Shown here piece by piece: positions 21,152 through 31,989 of a stretch of DNA of 43,534 nt. The DNA is from Beroe ovata. Taxonomy: Eukaryota > Ctenophora > Nuda > Beroida > Beroidae. The stretch lies in assembly GCA_946803715.1 (NCBI GenBank), contig CAMPET010000013.1, positions 430,872 to 474,405 of the forward strand, written 5' to 3'. Numbering within the stretch: the stretch's first letter is position 1; the number at the start of each line of letters is the position of its first letter. The position numbers were made by a program, and so were the translations under genes. A model generated the notes under the pieces. That model was not told where the DNA came from and did not search any database. It saw only the letters and a list, made by a program, of their open reading frames with translations.

Positions 21152-21796
21152 ATGGAGAGCCCACACAAGACATTACAGGACATAGCAGAAGATATAGAGC
21201 GAGACATTGGTAACAAGGTGGGGATCTATTCGCTTATCTGAGCCGTGTTAAGCGCGTGTCTCACATTCTGAGATACTTTGCCCCACATGGTATTGGAATG
21301 TGGCGGGATAAAAGGGTCTTCTTGAATAGTGACGGAGCGCGCGCAGTATTTTTACCAAAATTTCAATAATAGCGCGCGTTATATCACGTACGTTTTTATA
21401 TTGAACTTTTCGGAATTTTGATCTTTCTATTCTCAGGTGCAGTTTGCCTCTCTCCGAGCTCCAGATAGTCAACACCCTGATATTCCTATTATCAACATCA
21501 CCACACTCGAGGGTAGAGAACTGTGTATTGCCGTGACTTCTCTTGGTCTAACCATCATCGGACACGCTCACGATTCATTGGATGGACTCGTGCACGTGAC
21601 TGGATCACGCCGTGATGATAGCACACGTGATCATAATTGCGAGTTGCAATCACAGACCGATAGTCATCGAGTGTTTTACGAAACTATTTATTCATTGCTC
21701 GATGATGTAAGCCCTCAATATAGGGCAGCATTTTGCTCAGAACTCAGCAGCAAGCTCTTAGAACTTCAAAACTTGAGGGAAAATGCAAATCCATGA
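21152..21796 (+). CDS. GSKIP: GSK3-beta-interacting protein homologue
   Basis: Two exons, 21152-21217 and 21437-21796, joined in phase 0; 141 residues (human 139). The second exon carries the GSKIP domain: PIINITTLEGRELCIAVTS and LGLTIIGHAHDSLD form the beta strands. FYETIYSLLDDVSPQYRAAF and the following Leu-rich helix (LSSKLLELQNL) match the GSK3-binding C terminus. Known role: a small A-kinase-anchoring scaffold that binds GSK3B and PKA. The N-terminal helix DIAEDIERDIGNKV sits where the PKA RII-binding segment lies in vertebrates. An insertion of roughly 25 residues, rich in His, Asp, Arg and Thr, separates DSLDG from the C-terminal helix block. AATAAA lies at 21858-21863. Confidence 0.9.
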
Positions 21797-22031
21797 TCCG
21801 AAAATCCAATGATTTCACTTGTATTCTAAATAATTCGTGTTCTAGGTATTTCTTTCAAATAAAGCATTAAAAACTATTGATTATCATTATCATAGGTGTA
21901 TCATTTACAGCACAGTTTAGCATGTCAAGATAAGGTGATACGATGAAGCTCAGAAGTGGAAGATCACTGAAAACCAACACTGATGAGAATGTGGTTAATG
22001 CATCTTTTAATTAATTAACTCAACGAAAGTA

Positions 22032-22721
22032 ATGAATTCCCAAAAACGATCTTTATTCTTGATACATACCCCTCAGCAGAGAACAGACGCTCAAAGAGAC
22101 GTTGTGGCATCGTCACTTGTGAAGACATACCTTCATGACGTGTCTCTAATTTCCGAGACATCCCTCGTCTCAGACACATCAGATGTTCTGGATAACAGCC
22201 AGATTTCAGACACATCAGATGTTCTGGATACTTCCCAAGTGTCAGAAACATCCGATGTGAATGACAACTCGAACTACATGGACGCATCCCAAGTCTCAGA
22301 AACGTCTCTTCCTAGCTCTACCTCCCCTTCTTCCTCCACCTACTTTTCGCCCTCTCCCTCGTCATGTTCCTCGTCCCCTCCCCGCTCTTACTACGACCCG
22401 GCAGATAACTACGACATATTCGAGCTGCAAAGCGGAGACGAAACTGACGAGGAATCGTGTCCCGTACACGAAGTTCCGGCCTGGGTCTCGGATATAGCGG
22501 CATTTCTCCGCCACCAATTCCGTAATATGCGACATCAAGATTTGTTCGAGCCATACCCGTCGCCAGATCTCGATGTGATATTTAACACGAGGAGTGGGGC
22601 AAAGTTCAAGAATAGGACAAGCTCAGCTGTGTGGCACAGCGCTCCAATTAAACAGCTGGAGAGTGATACGGATGGTGCATTGGAGTTTTCTACCTTGACC
22701 ATCGATGAGCTGAGCGAATAG
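22032..22721 (+). CDS. Short INCENP-like protein with C-terminal IN-box
   Basis: Single-exon frame of 229 residues (most INCENPs are several hundred to over 900). The C-terminal third matches the Aurora B-activating IN-box: acidic SGDETDEES, then VPAWVSDIAAFLRHQF, DLFEPYPSPDLDVIF and NRTSSAVWHSAP. Key IN-box features are present: a Trp at 151, the TSS motif phosphorylated by Aurora B at 196-198 and a Trp at 201. Residues 44-92 are degenerate 12-residue repeats around SDTSDVLDNSQ, followed by a Ser/Pro-rich stretch. I see no long charged central helix and no clear N-terminal Survivin/Borealin-binding segment. An in-frame stop lies 21 nt before the ATG; the only way to extend upstream would be splicing at CGAAAG|TAATG, which lacks a pyrimidine tract. 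It could be the organism's INCENP in very reduced form, a paralogue, or the last exon of a longer gene. Confidence 0.88.
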   Translation: MNSQKRSLFLIHTPQQRTDAQRDVVASSLVKTYLHDVSLISETSLVSDTSDVLDNSQISDTSDVLDTSQVSETSDVNDNSNYMDASQVSETSLPSSTSPSSSTYFSPSPSSCSSSPPRSYYDPADNYDIFELQSGDETDEESCPVHEVPAWVSDIAAFLRHQFRNMRHQDLFEPYPSPDLDVIFNTRSGAKFKNRTSSAVWHSAPIKQLESDTDGALEFSTLTIDELSE

Positions 22722-23072
22722 TTTACAAGTTGTATCCCATGATGAGTTGCGATGAGTTTAAATGTTCGGTGTGTGGGTTGTACTTTTTACTATCTACCCT
22801 TTAGACGTGTTTTTCATATATGATAACTTTATGCCATATTCGTTTTAATCCTTTTTAATTTACACATATGATTCCTTTTTATAACATTGTTTTATGACAA
22901 CCCAATTTTGTTGACTTGAAGTTGAACTATATTTATATCTATCATTTAGATAATAAGTTTCTTGCTTGATATGATAATCTATAGACAAACAATTACATTC
23001 ATACTCGTGATCAAGTGAATAAGCTAAGTCAGAAGTGTTTTCCACACACTCAACAAATAACCTACCTCTAGC
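22722..23072. other. Gap between INCENP-like gene and YRDC
   Basis: AT-rich 350 bp holding the 3' UTR of one gene and the promoter of the next; nothing else recognised. Confidence 0.5.
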
Positions 23073-24321
23073 ATGGTTAAAATCGGACAGGATGGTAATT
23101 CAGGACCTGTTATTGTTGATATGCTTGGTGAAGGAGCACTTACAGTTGCCTGTGATGCGCTGAAGAGGGGAGGGGTTGTAGCGTTACCTACGGACACGAT
23201 TTACGGTAAATATTCGTCTACATTCACCCAACCGGAGGCAGAGACGGCGCGGTATTACCATGGTAACGATATATTATCATGGTAACGATAGATTTTGAGG
23301 GAAACGTGTTCTGAGTTTGTTCTGTTAACACCCCGCTCCACAGGATTATGCTGTCTAGTCGATAATACAGATGCTGTCAACAAAATATACGCGATCAAAG
23401 GCCGGGATTTTGCGAAACCACTGGCAATTTGTGTGTCCAGTGTTCAGGAAATATCAAAGTATGAACTTTAGTGATGAAGTAAGCATCTATTTTCTTGAAA
23501 CGCCTTTCTTCTACCTTTTCATGATCAGATCGACTTCTTACAGTTTCCTATAGCACGTCAATACTAATTGTTCTTTAATATGCTGAAAGTGAAAGATTCT
23601 CATCACCACATAATATATCCTGGCAGTGAGCTCGATCACCATTCCCCCTCCCCCTCAGCTGTGTTGAAGTGACACCAGCGTGTGAGGCTGCCCTCCCAAA
23701 ACTACTCCCTGGGGGTGTCACTGTGGTGTTACCACGGAAACCGCACCTCAACCCAGCCCTAAACCCCTCATACCCTACAGTCGGGGTACGGGTACCTGAT
23801 CATCCATTTATACTCCAGCTGTGCGGTGCTTTGGGTGAGCCGATAGCCCTCACTTCGGCTAACAAGTCAAACACAGCCAATTCCACATTTATACAGGTTT
23901 GCCTGTCACTACCCACTCTCTGATTGTAATATTATGTATTTTTATCAAGGAAAGTTGAGGGAGGCAAATGGTCCTTAGCGCTCCGACCCCTAATATAATC
24001 TAATAGGCTAAGTAGGTGTTTCTGTACAAATTCTATGAATTCTTCTATACAACAGGGGTTTAGCGATATTTGGGATGGTATAAATGTGATAGTAGACGGT
24101 GGAGAACTGAAGTGTAATGTGGGTAGCACTGTTGTCGAGATTTATCGCAAGCAGTTCAAGATAATCAGGGCTGGCAGGTAATTATCGACCCTTTGAAGAA
24201 ATTTAGTTACTCATCAGGGAAAATTTGTCGCAAATCCTGTTCTGAAATACATATGTGCTTCAGGGATTACGAGAAGACTTTGGAGGTGTTAGAGTCAGAG
24301 CTTGCATTAGAAAAAGTTTAG
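23073..24321 (+). CDS. YRDC: Threonylcarbamoyl-AMP synthase (YrdC/Sua5 domain)
   Basis: Five exons in phase: 23073-23205, 23344-23458, 23659-23896, 24056-24177 and 24264-24321; 221 residues. The family's motifs are visible: VALPTDTIYG|LCC near the N terminus, the nucleotide/threonine-binding AIKGRDFAKPLAICV, LPGGVTVVLP, VGVRVPDHPF, PIALTSAN and the closing CNVGSTVVE. Known reaction: L-threonine, bicarbonate and ATP give threonylcarbamoyl-AMP, the first step of t6A37 modification of ANN-decoding tRNAs. The length is that of an animal YRDC without the C-terminal Sua5 domain. No obvious mitochondrial presequence at this start. AATAAA at 24373-24378. Four ordinary GT-AG introns argue against recent bacterial transfer. 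Confidence 0.95.
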
Positions 24322-24528
24322 TTGGAGTCGTGTTTACTCTTAGTTTCATCGGTAGAAGAAAGTGTGCCATCAAATAAAGTGATAATATTGAGCTGTGCTG
24401 GCACAGAAGATTATTTATTTCAATCTGTTTGACGAATTTGTTTGTCTTAACAGCTAAGATATTGCTTGAGAGCCATAAGATGCATTATTCCAACTACAAC
24501 ACTGACTCTCCAGTCAACTACATTGAGC

Positions 24529-24755
24529 CACGTGACAAGTTAGGGCATTAAGTGCACGTTACCAGATGTTGATAGGTCACGTTATTCCTGAAAGTGGATC
24601 ACGTTCAATCAACTCGTTAATGATTCGACACGTGGTGACCACATGCCAGGCCTTGTCAAGATAATGTTTCATTTACGTGGGTTGATCTTGCCAGTGAACG
24701 CACCTCCTTGTCATGGCAACAGCTTTCTAATGGCTCGCTCTTGCTCTGACACGTG
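24529..24755. promoter_or_regulatory. Three CACGTG E-boxes upstream of the homeobox gene
   Basis: CACGTG at 24529-24534, 24629-24634 and 24750-24755, the last in TGACACGTGAC. CACGTG is the site for bHLH-zip factors such as USF, MITF and MYC. All lie within 300 bp upstream of the homeobox start. Confidence 0.5.
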
Positions 24756-24805
24756 ACCTGAACTCTGGCTTGTGATTGGTTGGAACCTCTAATCACTCCC
24801 TTGTT

Positions 24806-25675
24806 ATGACCAGGCTCGCTTTGTCAGACTTCATTTGTCCCTTTGTTCCTGGGGAAGCGTCCTCGATAATTCTGAGTTTCCAGTGTACAATGACTGACCC
24901 TCTCGGACCCACCTTTGAGGGAATAGACCCACCTCTTCTCGACCCTGAGCTGACAGCCCAATTCAGCTCCGTGCATTCTCACACTACGGATATTATGCAA
25001 CAGGCGTCATCCAAACAGACATACATAGAAAACCTGTCACTGGAGGATCTGAGACTGCTGGCAGCCGTCATCTGCCAGAGTCCATTATCAACCAGATATC
25101 CTGTATACCAGATTGTACAAACTGGGCTACAGAGTACAATAGTGGATGAAACTCACCTTAACCCATCTCAAGGCCAACCGACGCCAAGTCACAATCATCA
25201 GCTATGCGGAGAGATCGATCCTCCGAAATCAGCACCGAATATTATCTCATCTGAGTCAACATCAGATCCAACTATCACTGGAGATTTGCTGCTAGAATAC
25301 AGCAAAGTTTTGGATCTGTTTCAAGCGGATACAACGAGAATTGGGGACCCATCCCAAACAAACACAACAAGTACTCACAAGTCAAGTGTTACCAGAGCGA
25401 CGCCATCCAAAAACCCTGGTGATGGAGGAATGCAGTTGTCAAGTGGAAAACCACGTGTAAAGTATGCACGGAGGAACTTTAGTTCAAGTCAGATAGAAGG
25501 TCTTGAGGCTACATTTCGGAAACATCGGTTCATAAAGAAGGATATGAGAGAACAGCTAGCCAGCAAGCTAAACTTGACGGAACAAAGCATTTCGTATTGG
25601 TTCCAGAACAAGAGGGCAAGGAACAAGCCACCAATCACTATGAAGGAGACCGTGGTAAAAACTTCGACTGGGTGA
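24806..25675 (+). CDS. Homeobox transcription factor, single exon
   Basis: Open frame ending at TGA 25675. In-frame ATGs at 24806 (289 residues) and 24890 (261 residues, MTDPLGPTFEGIDPP); the choice is unresolved. The homeodomain is near the C terminus: KYARRNFSSSQIEGLEATFR, KKDMREQLASKLNLTEQSIS and the recognition helix YWFQNKRARNK. The invariant Trp48, Phe49 and Asn51 are present and position 50 is Gln. Position 47 is Tyr where most ANTP and PRD proteins have Ile or Val, and position 52 is Lys rather than Arg, so the family is not assigned. Only about 13 residues follow the homeodomain. The N-terminal part is acidic, Ser/Thr/Pro-rich and not recognised, apart from a predicted helix ENLSLEDLRLLAAVICQ. 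Expected to be a nuclear DNA-binding regulator. Confidence 0.9.
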   Translation: MTRLALSDFICPFVPGEASSIILSFQCTMTDPLGPTFEGIDPPLLDPELTAQFSSVHSHTTDIMQQASSKQTYIENLSLEDLRLLAAVICQSPLSTRYPVYQIVQTGLQSTIVDETHLNPSQGQPTPSHNHQLCGEIDPPKSAPNIISSESTSDPTITGDLLLEYSKVLDLFQADTTRIGDPSQTNTTSTHKSSVTRATPSKNPGDGGMQLSSGKPRVKYARRNFSSSQIEGLEATFRKHRFIKKDMREQLASKLNLTEQSISYWFQNKRARNKPPITMKETVVKTSTG

Positions 25676-28322
25676 TACGTCATGATCATCATACGTTTTT
25701 AGCTATTCTACACGCTGGATCTGTTCTAGCAATTATTTCATGTTGGGTAGTTGATTCGCTTACCATGAGATTTTTAGGAATGTTCAATGTTGAACTAGAT
25801 TTATAATTATTGATTCAGGATCCACATCACATTTAGTTTGACAAAAAATGTGTAAATGCATTGTTATTCTATTACTATTAGAGTCATCAGTCATCACAAT
25901 TCTCTTCATGTCATGCAAATCGATAATCGCGCTCTACACCATCAGAAATTCGAACAGAATGCGTTAAACAATATGTGTCAACGCCCCCACACACGGTAGT
26001 TTCTTGAGATAAAGGAATTTCCGGGAATTCGTTGTGTTGTATGACAGTCTTGTGTCCTGTTTTTTGGCAATCTTCCAGCTCACATGACCGCCTGATGGCT
26101 GCGCGCGTTCTTTTTGTTTACATTTTGCAAACGCTACGTAGCTCTTTGTATATCGCTAACGTCTCCGCGCGTTCCATTAACGCCACGCCCTCACAAACAT
26201 CTTGCCTGCTCCGAGAACAGGACTATCATAGGCCCGTGCATAACTCGACAAATCCTCAGGGCAAAGTCAAGTTTGCCATTCAGTCCTCGAATTCTTCCGA
26301 TCAAGAGCTTATTTGATGCGACAGGCAATCTCGTACTTATCTTATACCCACTACAAGAAAAACAAATAGAATTGACGAAAATTTAACGATAATAAATATT
26401 CATTTCCATTCTAGTCCAGTTCAATGTAGGCTATTTTTTGCAAAATTAGAATGTTCAACCAAAATATGAAAATCTTATTTGCTAAAACAAGAAAATTCAA
26501 TTTTCATTATCAACAATGATACAGACACGCGATTTTAGACGTGTTTTCTCAACTACTATCAACTGTTTGTTCACAAAAAGTATCAAATATCGAATTGTTT
26601 GAAGAAATGTGTCCGTGGTAATTGGTTTATCGTCTCAAGAGTCAGTACAAACAGTTGATATTGTCATACGACTGATTGAGATTTTAATCTTAAACAGTTA
26701 AAGTTATTGACCAAGAACTGATTCAAATTTCACCCACGATCATCAATATTTCCGTTACCTAGAGTTGAGTTCTTTGTTTCAATGTAAACCATCAAATCAG
26801 TCTTTGGCCGTAAGAAAATTAAATAGATATCTTTTGCGTAAAAATCTGAGCACCAAACTGGAAATTGGAGGCGGAACCACGCTTTCGAGAGGAAAACCTA
26901 ACTTTCCAGTTTGATACAAATTGAAACTATTAAATTGAAATCTCTATCATTGTAAGCTATTTCGTCACAGTTTCGCTGGGTTACTGTGACCTGCATCTGG
27001 AATTTTTGTATCATAATCACGGTGCAGATTTATCGTATCCATCATATACAGCATATCGGACACAAAAATTCCAGACTCGAGTATTTATGAGAGATTAAAA
27101 TCTATAAACCTCATCCAGAAACTGGACATTTTTGAAATCTGACATTGTTCTTATCAGAGTTGACGACAAAGTATGTCTCGGGTTCAGGTGAAATTGGACG
27201 AGTAAGAAACAAGTCGATGAAAAGATGTCTCAACCAAAAGACATTTTTAGAACAAGGACAACGATATAAGATGTAGAGTAAACATTTCATCTTCCAGATG
27301 ATCAATTAGAGCTCGAATTGCGGATTGACTCTTCATCAGTTACCACATGTTTCAATATCAATATAGTTCATTCTGATCAGACTATTAAATTGCAATAGCA
27401 AACTATCTATTCCAGTTTAGGTCCTAGAATAACATCCAAATTGTCTCAACTCTCAATAATAATTTGGTTTTAGACATTCATTTATTCAAATTTTTTCGAT
27501 TTGTTATTCAAGGACCCTCATCTTGGAACAGTATTTGGTGTTATATGATCAATTTCCATTTTGAAAATAAGTTTTGAATCTGTTAAAATATAATATACGG
27601 ATGGTCATGCTTTTGAGCATAGGGAGCATACTATCGTAAAACCGATCTTGATGCGTTCATTTCTTCACAAAATCGGTAAAACTTCGTGTGAAATAACAAA
27701 TAATTTTTCTGATTTTAAAATAACATAAATTTTTCGATGAATTTTTCGATGTTTTAAACTTATCAACACTACTTATTACAATCAAATTTGAGATTCGGAA
27801 TGTAGAAGAAAGTAGCCCCGAATCTATCCTAGCTGAGCTACGCAAAGGCCCTCAGGGACTATCAAAGACACTCAAACTAAAAGTACGGTAACATCTGTTG
27901 ATTGAGCATCATCTGAGTTCTTTTCAGTGTTCATCAAGCAGTTTGAAGNAAATGTTATTCTCTAACATATCATAATCTCGGTTTCTTGATGAAAAGTTTC
28001 TAGACTAACCATACTTGAAAAGTGCAATGAGTTAACGTTATAAGGAGCTTCAAAAGGGTCACTCATATTCCTCAGATACAGAACAGTTGAGGAAAGTTGT
28101 TGATGGAAAAGTATGTTATTTGTTCACTGCTGATAATTGAAGAAATAATTTAATGATGGATTCAAAATCGTCTGTATCAATAATTCATCATTGAATGTCA
28201 ATATCGACATGCTTATGACGATAACACTGATTATCAGCAATCTAGCACATGTTTCACTTTCTTTTTTGTAAACACACACACACACACACACATTAGATAA
28301 CACTCGCGAGCCGTACTGTACA
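25676..28322. other. AT-rich intergenic stretch
   Basis: 2.6 kb without a convincing exon. Short frames around 26032-26390 lack domain similarity and splice context. It contains the N at 27949, a short CA array at 28272-28291 and the 3' flank of HECA. Confidence 0.6.
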
Positions 28323-30641
28323 CTAATCTGTGATGATCTTGAACGCGCTGAGATGAGGTTTAATGAGGTGGTAGTCCATACTGCCACATTCGGGGCATGT
28401 CATTTGCTGGGCAAACCAAGAGAAGGATGCATCCACCTTCTCCGTTAGAACCTGAAATTGCATTCAATATTGTACCGGATATAGGGTAACAATGCGAGGT
28501 ATTGTTATAGGTAACTAATATGAACTAAGTAGAGGGATCACAGGGATTATTATCGCGTTTACGTTCGGCAGGCGCTAAGCACTATAGGTATCTAAGTATT
28601 CTAGGTTAAGCTGTGTATCACTATCAAAAACACACAGAAACACGCAAACGCACGTTCATGCATACATGCATACATACTCACCTACACACTCACTTATGGA
28701 ACATGCTATCATATTGTATGCATCACAATCCTATGTTATGACTCAATACCCTATCATTACTATCTAGCATGCATCGTGCTGGTGACTGGTGTCAGAGCAA
28801 GCATCAATCCTACACACGCTAATCAGGCTCAGAGGTAGAAACATAGGAACTCGGGGGTAAGTAATACAGTATGTAATTGTCACGTTAATTAGGCTGTACA
28901 GTGTATAACAGTGAATGGACAAACACAATGCACTTACATTGGCACTACATGAATTGCACTGTGTCCGCATCGAACAGCAAGGGTTCGCAGCGAATATGTC
29001 AAAACTGTACAGAGTGCCCAGTTGAAAGAGATGCCCCTGCCACTCCTCCTTGCAAAACTTGCACATCACCTGCAAACGAATAGACACTAGACAGCCAATT
29101 AGAGAATTAGTTTTACAATCAGAATTCCAATTTGGGTTGAAGATAGTAAAAATATCCCACTCATCGCAGCAAAATCACACTTGTTCACGAAGTACCTTGG
29201 CTGAATAACCGTGTAGACAACCTACACATACAGCACACAGAAACCGAGATTCGCCGTTATACAGAATCTCCACAGCACTCTTGTGTGACTTGTGCACTGA
29301 CAGGAAAAATGTACCTGAAATGCACAAGTGATCGACTCATTGATTCATTGAATCCATTTCCCTTTTATCGTGAAACTATAAAGATGAGTAGGTTGAACAT
29401 CCAATGTTACAGGACTATATCACTAACCATCAATCAGTGGATATCTGTCGTAGACTGGAAGAGATCGAAGACACAGCAAACACTGAACTGTATGAACCTG
29501 AGGATTTAATGCTTTAATGCATGAACCTAAGGACTTAATGTCTTCAATCACTTACAAAGCATTTCATATGTGAAATCAAATCTTGAAATTTAGTTAAATT
29601 ATAATTGATAAGGTTGGCCCACATGAAGGAAATGCATCCTACCTTATGATTCGTGAGGTTTGTAAGCACAAAGTTTCGGTTCTCGTCATAGTTTCCCCCG
29701 TAGGTTTCATCTTCCATTTTGATATGGTAAGGATTGAGTTTCTGTTTAGGAAGGGCGACTAAAAATGCATGGTAGTCTGATCTCCTATGAAAAAACAGTG
29801 AAATTGTAACTGTCAAGTTTGTAAATCTGTACACTCCCTGAAAAATTGGAGACCAGATCCTGCATTAAAACCTCGAAAATGAGAATGATGTTTCCTTTGG
29901 GGTGATTCTTGGTATAGTTGCTCCTCCACTTACATTACTTCCAGCCCCTTCACTTCCAGTAGAACAACCTGAGAATGTGTTAAGATGATGATAATTCATG
30001 AAAATAATATTTATGTAGATAACTATCATATAAATTTACTCATCTCAGTATTAAGATACCTGACATTGTTCTGTTTCTGTTGGTTGGAGAAGTACTCAAG
30101 ATGAGAAGTGGTTTTTCATTTGATCGTCTTTTTTTCTTCTTTGTTTTGACAACAGGAGGTTCAAATTCATCAACCTGGTCAAGGTCTTTTTTCAAATAAC
30201 CCTTCTTGCATTTGCATAAACAAGCTTTGTAGGCTAAATCATATCCACGTTTACTCCATATATTTTGTCTCCTCTGCTTTTCAGACCAACTCCGAGCTCT
30301 ACCAGACAATTTAAGATACTGTAGAACAGATTCTTCAAACAGTTCAAAGCATGCATTATGCATGAACAGAGAGCATAAGCACTGATCACTGCTTGATGTC
30401 AATTTGACACACTGAAAAATCTTTTGTTATATCTCTATTAGTCATAATAACATCCATGTTAACGACAGTGAGTGCAATCCAGCTTAATATTAACACCTAC
30501 TTGATGTAGATTAACCGGAGATGGGACAGAGCAACCATTGGGGGCACAGCAAGTGATAAATATGTCATCAATCTCGTCACTATTGCTAGAAAAACTAGCA
30601 CTAGAGTTCAGCTCACTTTTATCAGAACTACAGGCCATCAT
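28323..30641 (-). CDS. HECA: Headcase protein homologue
   Basis: Eight minus-strand exons in phase: 30641-30501, 30411-30060, 29968-29872, 29784-29643, 29482-29428, 29314-29196, 29069-28938 and 28451-28323 (TAG), giving about 388 residues. The N-terminal Headcase domain has Cys-rich FITCCAPNGCSVPSPVNLHQ and then SGRARSWSEKQRRQN(I/L)W..KRGYDLAYKACLCKC, almost invariant in the family, followed by a basic KTKKKKRRS. The C-terminal domain has LNPYHIKMEDE, CLLCLRSLPVYDRYPLIDG, TFFLSVHKSH, FCKEEWQGHLFQLGTLYSFD, IFAANPCC and a closing CPECGSMDYHLIK. The paired CxxC motifs suggest zinc binding. In insects and vertebrates Headcase restrains growth or branching and keeps progenitors quiescent. It is shorter than human HECA (about 540 residues) because the region between the two domains is reduced. 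Confidence 0.95.
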
Positions 30642-31600
30642 TGCTACTGTAAGACTAGTTTGAAGTTAATAAATGAGAGTTCATATTGCTCAGTCATGAT
30701 AGCTGACATATCCATCAATTATTCTATTTACTTCATAATCAGTGTTATAGTATAAACTTATCTTGACATTTCGGGAATTCCATAATTCCCACACTACGTG
30801 ACCACTGACCATGCCACCAACTGATAATGTTTAACAGCAACATCCTTAACCAGGCAATACATGACAAGGATCCCATGCAGGATCCCATGCAGCCCAAATA
30901 TCATGATCCATGAGCCGCCACTGATCTATGAACAACTTTATATGGTCAGATATTGTAGATGAGTTTATAACTCTGATTTCCAGGGCTCTACTTAATTGGA
31001 TTGAGAATTCCACTTCATCTTCCTGACTACAACATGATGCCACTCTACCTGTAAACACATATTGATCTCCGAATTGAGTATTGTAAATGTACAACATCAG
31101 TGGTTACTGCTTTTAAAGACCAGTGCTTGTTATGTGAGGAGACTAACGATGTCACACAATTGTATTACAGAAATACACACTCTATAATTAAGACTGACAC
31201 TCTACCTGTGTGAACTCAAACTTGCACTATCCAATATGGCTCCTACTAAATCCATCACCCTAATTTTATCACATGACTTATGTTTTTCGGTTTTCTGACC
31301 CAGCCCAAACCATAACTCTAACCCACAGGATACTTCCAAACCCTGACCCTAACCCCAACGCAATTTAGTGGAAAAATGTCTGGTCACATGACCAAATCAG
31401 TATTTTGCCCATTACTTGCAAGTGAAGCGTTATTATCCTACATCACGTAGTGCGATTTGGAATCAGCACCTAAAAATACGTCGATTCATGTCTGTTTTAC
31501 CGAAAAGAGACAAATAAGAATTTTCAATAAATTAGGGCGATGAATTTAGTATGACTGATCCAATATATAAATATTCAAACCATGTATTGTACAACACACA
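30642..31600. other. HECA upstream region
   Basis: Must hold the HECA promoter. A minus-strand frame at 31097-30846 (83 codons, starting at an ATG and containing a good GTAGAG donor at about its 17th codon) is of unknown meaning. Around 31310-31360 a C-rich tract has scattered CCCTAACCC-like words. Confidence 0.45.
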
Positions 31601-31611
31601 CGTTACGCGTT

Positions 31612-31720
31612 GTCGATCGATGATAGACCCTGTCGAGAATTTCGTTTTGCACGCGCGCGGCGCAAACTTATTCTTCGCGGCTTGCATCAGCGGTCTAGCA
31701 TCGTCAGACAAGTTACGCGC
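31612..31720 (+). repeat. GC-rich dispersed repeat, copy 3
   Basis: TTGTCGATCGATGATAGACC, TGTCGAGAATTTCGTT, GCGCGCGGCGCAAACTTATTC and GCTTGCATCAGCGGTCTAGC occur in the same order as at 2709. High CGCG content continues to about 31950, where no other copy matches. Confidence 0.7.
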
Positions 31721-31989
31721 ACCATATTTTAACGGTGGTCTGATGTGTCGTCAAAAGAAGACGCGCAGCGCGCGGAACATATTTATAAATATTCACGATC
31801 ACGCGGCTTCAGCTTAGCTTAGCTTCATTGGAAGCACACGCAAAAAACAGATAAAGCAAAAAATTATGAAATAAAATCCAAAATCCGTGAAAATGTTGCA
31901 AAATTGCGCGGACGGCGCGGCGTGCAGTAACGCGCGGTCGAACCCAAGCTGCACTGTGAATGCGTTTTTGACTCTGTAATTATAGATCT

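Noticed and set aside
23073-24321. Recent bacterial origin for the YrdC gene
   Set aside because: Four in-phase spliceosomal introns, a eukaryotic poly(A) signal and ordinary animal YRDC length.
26032-26390. Two overlapping frames of about 90 codons
   Set aside because: Different frames, no domain, no good splice sites; consistent with chance.
31300-31365. Telomeric repeat (CCCTAACCC words)
   Set aside because: Only scattered degenerate words with no periodicity; likewise the single GGTTAGGGTT near 4371.
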